NCBI GenBank assembly: GCA_009379915.1
Contig: WHSV01000008.1
Coordinates: 1-64,000, forward strand
Direction of reading: 5' to 3'
Origin: Actinomycetota bacterium
Lineage (GTDB): Bacteria > Actinomycetota > CADDZG01 > WHSQ01
DNA length: 64,000 bases
The notes beneath the pieces are model-generated. The model made no database searches. It was not told the origin of the DNA and saw only the letters and a list, made by a program, of their open reading frames with translations. Position numbers and translations under genes: made by a program. The first letter of the stretch is position 1. Each line of letters starts with the position of its first letter. Positions 8,028-14,542 of this stretch are shown here, in pieces.

Positions 8028-8555
8028 CTACGCTTCTCGAACGCGTTTCTTGATCCGTCGCCGCGGTCCATCGTCTCCGGCGGTCGATCGCAGTCCCCAG
8101 GACGCAAGCCCGTACACGCCACGACTCGGCCGTACGAAGCGCGGGTCCCGGCGCATGTGGGCGATCACGTTCGCCTGATCACCGCGACCCGGCAGCGCGG
8201 CGTTCTGCTGCTCCAATAGCCTCATGATCTCGGAGATGTGCAGCGGATGGCCCTCCGCCTCGAGGAGTCGAGCCACCTCATCGACGACTGGATGACGGGA
8301 CCGAGGAAGAGGCGTCCCCTCAGCCGACTTCGCGATGGTCAGGGTCAGTACCGCATCCTCGTCTTCGGGAGGTTCATTGCCTAGGGTAAGAAGCTGTTTG
8401 ATGAGCCGGGCTTCCTGCTCCGCGCGCGCGAGCCTGGTTCGATACGTTGCGATAAACCGCTCTCGCGCTTGGAGAGCAGCCTGAAGGACCTCCGGCGCCA
8501 AGGTCTGGGAGAGATCGTCGCCGTCCTCGGGAAACCAGTCCTCGCGGTCACTCAT
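8028..8555 (-). CDS. HARE-HTH-like winged-helix protein, first gene of the module
   Basis: 175 aa from ATG 8553-8555; an in-frame ATG at 8576 would add 7 residues but lies inside the dyad upstream. Residues 30-70 form a coiled coil (ARERFIATYRTRLARAEQEA). Residues 95-165 match the HARE-HTH pattern: HPVVDEVARLLEAEGHPLHI, then SEIMRLLEQ, GDQANVIAHMRRDPRFVRPS and GVYGLASWG. HARE-HTH domains occur in restriction enzymes and chromatin-type proteins and are proposed to sense modified DNA. The tail is basic (RRRIKKRVRE). The stop is 10 nt before the ATPase start and the two overlap at the ribosome site. Likely the DNA-recognition or regulatory component of the module. Confidence 0.8.
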   Translation of the reverse strand: MSDREDWFPEDGDDLSQTLAPEVLQAALQARERFIATYRTRLARAEQEARLIKQLLTLGNEPPEDEDAVLTLTIAKSAEGTPLPRSRHPVVDEVARLLEAEGHPLHISEIMRLLEQQNAALPGRGDQANVIAHMRRDPRFVRPSRGVYGLASWGLRSTAGDDGPRRRIKKRVREA

Positions 8556-8566
8556 AGTGTAGGAAC

Positions 8567-8587
8567 AGTACACCATGTAGGTGTACT
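8567..8587. promoter_or_regulatory. Perfect 8+8 bp dyad upstream of the module (candidate operator)
   Basis: AGTACACC (8567-8574), spacer ATGTA, GGTGTACT (8580-8587). It lies 12 bp upstream of the preferred start of the first gene. A consensus-like TTGACT reads in the gene's direction at 8618-8613, but no good -10 at standard spacing is evident. A dyad this symmetric between promoter and start suggests autorepression, plausibly by one of the two winged-helix proteins encoded in the module. Confidence 0.6.
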
Positions 8588-8677
8588 ACACAACTGTAGC
8601 AATCCCATGCAAAGTCAAGGTGCTGATCAGCTCGCACTGGTCGGGCCGTCGTAGGCGGAGTCGCCCTTGCGTGGAGG

Positions 8678-8706
8678 GGAGTAAATTTCGTTGATGTAAT
8701 TTATGA
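8678..8706. repeat. Right copy of the 29-bp imperfect direct repeat
   Basis: Same orientation as 4019-4047, 25/29 identical, 4,659 bp apart. The core TAAATT-N10-AATTTA is dyad-symmetric. It sits in the 410-bp gap between the divergent module and the ECF sigma gene, so the pair encloses exactly the five module genes. The rest of this gap (8707-8965) shows no gene; it holds a purine-rich stretch and probably the sigma operon promoter. Confidence 0.75.
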
Positions 8707-8965
8707 GCGCGACGGCCTCCCCCTCCCTTCGGATGAAGGACGGGGAGCCGCATGGGGTCTGACCTGGGCAAACACTGGAAGGCTCTCCATTCACCGCGCT
8801 GCCCAAAACGCCGCCAAAGCGCCACGCGTGGGCCGATCGGTTTCAGCTCCTCGCCGCCGCCGACAACGAGAAAGACGGTGAACCGCGCGACCTCTGAGGG
8901 GGCCAACGCGTATATAGGTCGTGAGGACCTCATCCAGCCCCATAACGAGAATCCGAGAGGAACCA

Positions 8966-9457
8966 GTGCGAGCGGCAAACGACAGACTCGCTGCGCTCTA
9001 CGCACAGCATGCGCCAGCGGCTACAAGGCTCGCTTACATGCTTACGGGCGACCGCGATGTGGCCCAGGATCTCGCCCACGACGCCTTCGTGAAGATCGGG
9101 GGGAAAGTCCTAGCCCTCCGTGATCCCGATCACGCTCGCGCCTACCTCTTCCGAACGGTCATCAACCTCTGCAGGGGAAGAGGGCGGAAGCTGCAGCGTG
9201 AACGGCGCGCCCTCAGAAAACTGTCGCATTCCTCGCCGGTTGAGTCCATATCCGCATCAGGCGACGACGAGATCTGGACAGCGTTGCTCGAGCTTCCGAT
9301 CCGACAGCGAGCCGCTCTCTTCCTCCGCTACTACGAGGACGTCTCTGAACAGGATGCCGCTGATGCACTCAATTGCTCGTTAAGCGCCCTGAAATCGCTC
9401 ATCAACCGAGGGCTTCGGAATCTGCGTACGGTGGTGAAGGAGGAACGCGGTGAATGA
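8966..9457 (+). CDS. ECF-family RNA polymerase sigma factor
   Basis: 163 aa. GTG start at 8966 chosen for the GAGAGGA ribosome site 4-6 nt upstream. Region 2 is at about 8-75 (LYAQHAPAATRLAYMLTGDR, DLAHDAFVKI, ARAYLFRTVINLCRGRGRK) and region 4 at about 105-160 (LELPIRQRAALFLRYYEDVS, ADALNCSLSALKSLINRGLR). It directs polymerase to a specific regulon. The next gene starts inside its last codons (8-nt overlap), so the pair is co-translated and the partner may be its regulator. Confidence 0.93.
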   Translation: MRAANDRLAALYAQHAPAATRLAYMLTGDRDVAQDLAHDAFVKIGGKVLALRDPDHARAYLFRTVINLCRGRGRKLQRERRALRKLSHSSPVESISASGDDEIWTALLELPIRQRAALFLRYYEDVSEQDAADALNCSLSALKSLINRGLRNLRTVVKEERGE

Positions 9458-10496
9458 CTTTGAAGCTCGTCTACGCAACAGTCTGAGACACAATCTCGAT
9501 CCAATCGACGCGACATCTCACCTTCCGGATGATGTAGCAAGCAAAGCTCGCGCCCGACGCTTCATCATGGTCGCGGGGGCGGGAATGGCGGCGATCCTAT
9601 TAGCAGCATCGACCGTCTGGACCGCCTCCATACTGACGTCAAGTCCATCGCAATTACCTGCAGCACCTGCGCCGAAGAGCCCTGAAACGAGTGAGGAGGA
9701 GATTGCCTTCGTGGCGGACTCGGACCTCTTCCGCATAGCAGTCGCTGGAGGATCCCGACGGCGAATCACCTCTGGCCCGGCGTTCGACAGACAACCAGAT
9801 TGGTCGCCCGACCGGCGGCGACTGATCTTCATTCGCAGCGACTCACCCATCGATCCCGGGCATGTCATGGTCGTCAACCGGGACGGCACCAGGTTGGATC
9901 AGTTGACGACCGGGGAAGCATCCTTCTGGGATGCCCGTTGGTCGCCCGATGGGCAACAGATTGCTGTAACGAAGACCGATGCCGGCGGCGCTCGGGTCTA
10001 TGTCATGAAAGCGGACGGGTCGGGCCTCAGACGCCTGGTTGAAATTGAGTCAGCTTGGCCAAGCTGGTCCCCGGATGGGCGCCTCATCGCGTTCGGGGGG
10101 AGTGCAACCGGAGGGGAGCCCGATGGCATTTATCTAGTGGATGTTCGAACGGGCGAGACCAGCCTTCTTGTCTCCGCTCCCGAAACCCTGAATCAAACTC
10201 CCGCGTGGTCTCCGGATGGGAAGCACATCGCCTTCATTCGGATCAAGCTCGATACCGGAGGACAGCAGACGACCACAATCGGGAGTGATCTCTTCGTGGT
10301 CGATGCCGACGGAACGAATGCTCGGGCTCTCGCCAACACGAGTGGTGGGTCCGTCGATTCTCCAACCTGGTCTCCCGACGGCCAGCAAGTCCTCTTCGCC
10401 CCCAGCGGAACGCTGCTCACGGTGGATGCGAACGGAGGACCTACTAATCAGTTTGGTGATCCGCCAATTCGGGGTTCCAATCCGGATTGGAGCTGA
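9450..10496 (+). CDS. Membrane-anchored PD40 (TolB-type) beta-propeller, likely partner of the ECF sigma factor
   Basis: 348 aa, GTG start with GGAGG 6 nt upstream, overlapping the sigma gene. About 38 cytoplasmic residues (LRNSLRHNLDPIDATSHLPD) precede one membrane helix at 39-62 (FIMVAGAGMAAILLAASTVW). The outside part contains five PD40 repeats with the WSPDG-type motif (PDWSPDRRRLIF, ARWSPDGQQIAV, PSWSPDGRLIAF, PAWSPDGKHIAF, PTWSPDGQQVLF). The layout (small cytosolic head, one helix, external sensor, immediately after a sigma gene) is that of an anti-sigma factor, but no canonical anti-sigma zinc motif is visible. What the propeller senses is unknown. Confidence 0.85.
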   Translation: MNDFEARLRNSLRHNLDPIDATSHLPDDVASKARARRFIMVAGAGMAAILLAASTVWTASILTSSPSQLPAAPAPKSPETSEEEIAFVADSDLFRIAVAGGSRRRITSGPAFDRQPDWSPDRRRLIFIRSDSPIDPGHVMVVNRDGTRLDQLTTGEASFWDARWSPDGQQIAVTKTDAGGARVYVMKADGSGLRRLVEIESAWPSWSPDGRLIAFGGSATGGEPDGIYLVDVRTGETSLLVSAPETLNQTPAWSPDGKHIAFIRIKLDTGGQQTTTIGSDLFVVDADGTNARALANTSGGSVDSPTWSPDGQQVLFAPSGTLLTVDANGGPTNQFGDPPIRGSNPDWS

Positions 10497-10504
10497 GAAG
10501 CGTT

Positions 10505-10524
10505 CCCGGTTTTTCATAACCGGG
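10505..10524 (+). terminator. Hairpin after the ECF/propeller operon
   Basis: CCCGGTT-TTTCAT-AACCGGG, a perfect 7-bp stem, begins 8 nt after the stop codon. There is no T-tract, as is common for actinobacterial terminators. Confidence 0.6.
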
Positions 10525-10898
10525 CCCGGTCAGTAGCTCAGGTAATCGAGTAGACCGCATGGAGTACGACGGAGGGAGAGGTTCTTATGCGCCCCTTTCG
10601 TTCGGTTCCTGCCCAGGAAACGAACCTGCGCATCATCCAAATCCTCACATCGAGGAAGCGGTGGATTGCAGGGGAGTTTCACGAGTTCCCCCCCGAAACC
10701 GCAGGTCGGGCAAGTCCGGGAATAGTGACCTGTTAGGAGCACGAACCTGCGCACCGCGCCCTGCTTCGAAAATTCCGGGATGTTGGATTCTGTTGGATGC
10801 TGGCGATGTTGGATTTGTTGGATTTCGCGCTTTCACGACTCCGATTCCGAGAGCAGCGATTACACGAAGGATCTTCCCAAACCGTGACTGCAACTGGG
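10525..10898. other. Gene-free gap with clustered TGTTGGAT repeats
   Basis: No convincing frame in 374 bp. TGTTGGAT occurs four times in 43 bp (10781-10788, 10791-10798, 10807-10814, 10816-10823). ACGAACCTGCGCA occurs twice, near 10619 and 10741. A TTCCTG-CC-CAGGAA dyad lies near 10605-10620. The gap lies downstream of the amidohydrolase on the minus strand and downstream of the propeller on the plus strand, so these are more likely termination or protein-binding sequences than promoters. Confidence 0.5.
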
Positions 10899-11897
10899 CT
10901 ACCGAGCAAGCTGGGCCTTGGCCTGCTCGACATCCATACCGTGCAAGCGCAGCAGGTTCTCGCCGAGGATCTTGCGCTTCGCCTGCTCGGTGAGCTGTGG
11001 GTAGCCGTAGCCCTCGACGAGATCCTGCGGGATCTCGAAGTCCCAGAACGCCCTGAGCGCCCACTGCGGCTGCCAGATCGGTGCTTCACTCCCGTAGATG
11101 ATCTTGTCCTCGCCGCACCAGAACAGGAGTTTGCCCAAGGTCTCCGCAAATTGCTTGGGCGCACGGGCGATGAAGTTGATCGTCGCCGCCAGCGACGCGT
11201 AGAGGTTCGGATACCGGATCAGCTGCCAGCAGACCTCGTCGAGGAACGGAAGCCCGACGTGATAGATGACGAAGTTGATGTCGGGGAAATTCGCGGCGGC
11301 TCCATCCATGTCCCACGTCTGGGTGTGTTCCACGGGTTGCGGTCCCAGGGGGACGCCTTTGTGGACCCCGATCAGGTTGACCCCGAGCTCCTGAGCCTTC
11401 TCGAAAATCGGGAACGCGACCCGGGGATCGTCCATGCGCCACGGGAACGGCGACCCGTAATCGTAGCGGACGTTGTAGAGCTTGAAAGCCTGGGCGTTGA
11501 ACTCTCCCACCTGGCGCTCCATGAGCTCGAGCGCGGCCCGGCCCTCGAGCGGATTGATCGAGCCCCAGAAGACCGTGTGCTCGGGATCGATGGCGGAGAG
11601 CCGAGCGCAGTCCTCCCACGGCGAGAGCCCGTCCTTGTAGAGATCGGTCAACGGGAGCGGCATGGCGCAGAGCATGTCGGTGTCGGATCCTTCGTAGACC
11701 ATCTCGTGGATCTCCTCCGGCGTCCACTGGCGGAGGTACTCCTCGGGCGACAGCACGGTCTCACCTTCCGGCGTGAGGGCTTGGTGGAAGGCGTACAGGT
11801 GATTGCTGAACATCTCGCCGGCCGAACCGAGCGCGTTCTTCGCTTCGAAGTTGAAGACGTGCGCCACACAGTCGAAAACGAATGCATCCCCGATCAT
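10899..11897 (-). CDS. Amidohydrolase-2 family protein (ACMSD-like TIM barrel)
   Basis: 332 aa, ATG with GAGGAGG 8-9 nt upstream. Opens with FVFDCVAHVFNFEAKN, an altered version of the usual DxHxH entry. Later barrel motifs are present: INPLEGRAALELMERQ, VNLIGVHKGVPLG, NFVIYHVGLPFLDEVC and KIIYGSEAPIWQPQWA. Such enzymes are metal-dependent hydrolases or decarboxylases; the substrate is not deducible. It overlaps the DUF59 gene by 4 nt (ATGA) in a two-gene operon divergent from an IclR regulator. I recall this amidohydrolase/DUF59 pairing from actinobacterial propane-type monooxygenase clusters. Confidence 0.85.
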   Translation of the reverse strand: MIGDAFVFDCVAHVFNFEAKNALGSAGEMFSNHLYAFHQALTPEGETVLSPEEYLRQWTPEEIHEMVYEGSDTDMLCAMPLPLTDLYKDGLSPWEDCARLSAIDPEHTVFWGSINPLEGRAALELMERQVGEFNAQAFKLYNVRYDYGSPFPWRMDDPRVAFPIFEKAQELGVNLIGVHKGVPLGPQPVEHTQTWDMDGAAANFPDINFVIYHVGLPFLDEVCWQLIRYPNLYASLAATINFIARAPKQFAETLGKLLFWCGEDKIIYGSEAPIWQPQWALRAFWDFEIPQDLVEGYGYPQLTEQAKRKILGENLLRLHGMDVEQAKAQLAR

Positions 11898-12289
11898 GTT
11901 TGTGACCTCCTCGAATCGGCTTGGGTTGATGAATGCATCTCGACGTATCGGTTCCGGTCCTCGATCGTGACGGGTTTGGGAAGGAACACGAGCTTGTGGC
12001 GGGCATCGTCAGACAGGCGATCCATGGTCCACGCCTCATCCCACACGATGTCCACCGAAGCCGACGACACCCCTTTGATCTCCTCCAGCTTCTCCGTGAT
12101 GGAATCGAGGAGCTGGGTCGCGTAAGGACACCAGCCGGAGGTCAGCATCAGCTCGACCCTCGCTTCCCCCTCTTCCAGAGAGGCCGACCGGACGAGACCC
12201 ATGTCCACCACGGAGATGTCTCTCTCGCGGCAGCACGGGTCGTAGACCGAACGGAGGGACTCGATGATCTCCTGCGAAGCTCCGCCCAT
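11894..12289 (-). CDS. DUF59/MIP18-type metal-sulfur cluster assembly protein
   Basis: 131 aa from ATG 12287-12289, preceded by GGGAGGAGAG; the longer TTG frame lacks a ribosome site. The DUF59 core is clear: ASQEIIESLRSVYDPCCRER, ISVVDMGLV, then VELMLTSGWCPYATQLLDSI with the conserved Cys, and GVSSASVDIVWDEAW. Family members (PaaD, SufT, MIP18) help insert metal or Fe-S centres into oxygenases and other clients. Here the client gene is absent from the neighbourhood. First gene of the operon with the amidohydrolase. Confidence 0.85.
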   Translation of the reverse strand: MGGASQEIIESLRSVYDPCCRERDISVVDMGLVRSASLEEGEARVELMLTSGWCPYATQLLDSITEKLEEIKGVSSASVDIVWDEAWTMDRLSDDARHKLVFLPKPVTIEDRNRYVEMHSSTQADSRRSQT

Positions 12290-12357
12290 CTCTCCTCCCG
12301 GGAACGTGGTCCTCAAGACAATCTCTCAGGCCCCCGCTCCTCCATCAAGACGACGGT

Positions 12358-12386
12358 TTCCATATAGTGAAAAAAGGGGTTCCATA
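12358..12386. promoter_or_regulatory. Two TTCCATA direct repeats in the divergent IclR/DUF59 promoter region
   Basis: TTCCATA at 12358-12364 and again at 12380-12386, exactly 22 bp apart (two helical turns), with the longer match (G)TTCCATANAG. They lie between the divergent DUF59 and IclR starts and are the obvious candidates for operator half-sites of the adjacent IclR protein. Confidence 0.5.
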
Positions 12387-12433
12387 GAGGGAAGAAGCCA
12401 CAGCTTCGGGCTCGACTGCCTCCGGAGGCACTG

Positions 12434-13231
12434 ATGCAGAGCGGATCAACCGGTCCGTCCGATCTCATCCAGAGCGTCTCGCGTGCCTTCCGCGTGCTCG
12501 AAGAGGTGGGAAGCGCACCCGATGGCCTCAATGCCAAGCAGGTGGCGCGTCGCTGCGGCCTCTCGCTGTCGACCACCTACCACCTCGTCAGGACTCTTTG
12601 CTACGAGGGCTACCTCTCCCGTCGCCCTCAGGGCGTTTACCTCCTCGGATACGAGATCGCCGGCCGCTTCCGGGACCTCGTGCAAACCCTTCGGCAGCCG
12701 CCCCAGGTTCGCGCCGTTCTCTCTCACCTGGCTCTGGCGACGGGCCACAGCATCTATTACAGCCGCATGATGGGCGGACGTGTCGTGATCACCGAGGTCG
12801 TGGAGGCTCCCCGATCGCCTCACCTGGAGGACCTGGTGGTGGGCTTCTCCGAGGCAGCGCACGCGACCGCGCTCGGCAAGGCGCTACTCTCGACAATGCC
12901 ACCAGACCAACGGAGTGCCTACCTTCGCGAACAAGGGGTCCGGGCCTGGACCCCTCGGACGGTGACCGGTATAGATGAGCTCGACGCCGAGCTCAGGATC
13001 GCGGCCGGCATCCAACTCTTCGTCGAGGAAGGTCAGTTCAGGAACGAGGTTTCGTGTGCGGCCGTGTTGGTCCGCGATCCCGCTGGTACCGGCTCGATGG
13101 GCGCAATAGCGTTCTCGGCCAGCTCGTCACGCTTTCTCGCGCTCCGCGATCGTCTGGCGCGCGAGCTGCGACTTGCGGCGACAGATCTCGGGAAGCTGGA
13201 GGCAGACAGCGCGCCGGCGCGATCTTGCTGA
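12434..13231 (+). CDS. IclR-family transcriptional regulator
   Basis: 265 aa, ATG start. The N-terminal winged helix (SVSRAFRVLEEVGSAPDGLN, AKQVARRCGLSLSTTYHLVR, YLSRRPQGVYLLGYEIA) is followed by an IclR effector domain at about 85-250 (HLALATGHSIYYSRMMGG, HATALGKALLS, ELRIAAGIQLFVEEGQF, CAAVLVRDPAG). These proteins dimerise and respond to small carboxylic or aromatic effectors. It is divergent from the DUF59-amidohydrolase operon and faces the broken alcohol dehydrogenase, so it likely controlled both. Confidence 0.93.
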   Translation: MQSGSTGPSDLIQSVSRAFRVLEEVGSAPDGLNAKQVARRCGLSLSTTYHLVRTLCYEGYLSRRPQGVYLLGYEIAGRFRDLVQTLRQPPQVRAVLSHLALATGHSIYYSRMMGGRVVITEVVEAPRSPHLEDLVVGFSEAAHATALGKALLSTMPPDQRSAYLREQGVRAWTPRTVTGIDELDAELRIAAGIQLFVEEGQFRNEVSCAAVLVRDPAGTGSMGAIAFSASSSRFLALRDRLARELRLAATDLGKLEADSAPARSC

Positions 13232-13367
13232 GCGCTAATGAGACTTCGCTCGATCCTTCTTCTGCGTTTGGCTCGGACCTCTCGCGGACATCGCCAAAGC
13301 AACGCATCGAGTGGCGCGGGCCGGCATGGCCGACCGACATCTTTGCGGAAGGTGGACGGGCTTACAG

Positions 13368-14050
13368 CTACGGGACCAGGATCCACCGCCCCGCCAGCTC
13401 GCCTGAGCTCAGGTCGTCGATCGCCTGGTTTATGTTCTCGAGCGAGTAGACCTGCGTGTGGCCCCCTTTCCTTCGGATCCATAACTCGCTCGACCAGTCC
13501 GTCACCGGCCTCGATCACGTGATCCGCCCCCGTCTGCTCGGCGAGCTTTCGCGCCTCCTCCGAGATGTCGGCCGCGATGATCTCGGCCGCGCCCAGCGCT
13601 CAGGACCTGGATGCCGATGTGCCCGAGGCCTCCGACCCCGATGACTACGCATTTGGGCCGGGGGCAGGCTTGCGGCGGCCTTCCGGGCGGCCCGACACGG
13701 GGTGATGCCCGCGTCGGCGAGGGCGGCGACGTCCTTGGGCTCGAGGCTCTCTTCGAGCTTGACGAGAGTTCGCTCGCTCGTGCTCAGGTACTCGGCGAAA
13801 CCGCCCTCGGAGTCAAGCCTGGGGAAGGGACACGTGTGGCAGTACATGTCCTCACCCCTCCGGCATGCTAAGCACACGCTGCAGCTCCGCTTTGGGTAAA
13901 CGATGACGGGGTCGCCAGGCTTGACCGTCGTAACCGATGAGCCGACCTCCTCGACCCATCCCGAGTTTTTCGTGACCGAGCGTGTAGGGAAGCCGCAGGT
14001 CGGGGAACGTGTCCTTCGAGATCCCCTCGATGATGTGAAGATCGGTACGG
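13368..14050 (-). pseudogene. Decayed zinc-dependent alcohol dehydrogenase
   Basis: Read in the minus direction, fragments of one MDR-type ADH follow each other in shifting frames: RTDLHIIEG, PDLRLPYTLGHE, then (after an extra A in an A-run) GWVEEVGSSVTTVKPGDPVI, the structural-zinc segment CSVCLACRRGEDMYC, GGFAEYLSTSERTLVKLE, CVVIGVGGLGHIGIQVLSA, then (shift) EIIAADISEEARKLAEQTGA and VIEAGDGLVERVMD. After an internal loss of perhaps 60-75 residues, HTQVYSLENINQAIDDL runs to the stop at 13368. The N-terminal 35 or so residues are missing at 14050, where an unrelated sigma-factor fragment begins. Frameshifts plus a deletion and truncation mean a true pseudogene. Confidence 0.88.
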
Positions 14051-14510
14051 GGTCTCGCCCTGCTCGTGGTCCTCGAGACGCTGAGTCCCGCCGAGCGGCT
14101 CGCGTTCGTGCTGCACGACGTGTTCGCTGTGCCCTTCGACGAGATCGCGCCGATCGTCGACCGCTCCCCCGAGGCGGCACGCCAGCTCACCAGTCGCGCG
14201 CGCCGCCGCGTCCAGGGTGAGAACACGGTTGCCGATGCCGATCTCGACACTCAGCGCGAAGTCGTCGCCGCTTTTCTCGCGGCCGCGCGCGGGGCGACTT
14301 CGAGGCGCTGCTCGAGGTGCTGGACCGGGACGTCGTGCTGCGCGCGGACCTCGGCCCCCTGATTACGGGCGGATCGAGGGAGGTTCGCGGGGTGGTGGCG
14401 GTGGCCGGCCAGGCACTCGATTACTCGCGGCTCGACCTGGTCATGCGGCCTGCGCTCATCAACGGCGTCGTGGGGCTCGTTTCGACGCGCCGCGGAGAGC
14501 CGTTCTCGGA
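14051..14510 (+). pseudogene. Truncated ECF41-like sigma factor (region 4 plus SnoaL-like tail)
   Basis: Begins abruptly at the ADH junction with GLALLVVLETLSPAERLAFV, then LHDVFAVPFDEIAPIVDRSP and EAARQLTSRARRRVQG (region 4), followed by ADLDTQREVVAAFLAAARG. One G is missing from a G-run near 14292; after it the frame continues DFEALLEVLDRDVVLRADLG and RGVVAVAGQALDYSRLDLVM. This is the SigJ/ECF41 architecture with a C-terminal SnoaL_2 domain. Region 2 is absent and the C-terminal end looks replaced, so the product cannot act as a sigma factor. Confidence 0.82.
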
Positions 14511-14542
14511 ATCTGAAGGGTGCCTGCACATATCATTCATCC

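Noticed and set aside
8613-8618. TTGACT as a complete promoter for the HARE-HTH gene
   Set aside because: Good -35, but the nearest -10-like hexamers are at 14 or 22 bp spacing; kept only as a supporting note to the operator.
10797-12125. 442-aa plus-strand open frame across the amidohydrolase/DUF59 genes
   Set aside because: Antisense to two genes with clear family motifs; its composition (V/L/R/D-rich without motifs) is that of a shadow.
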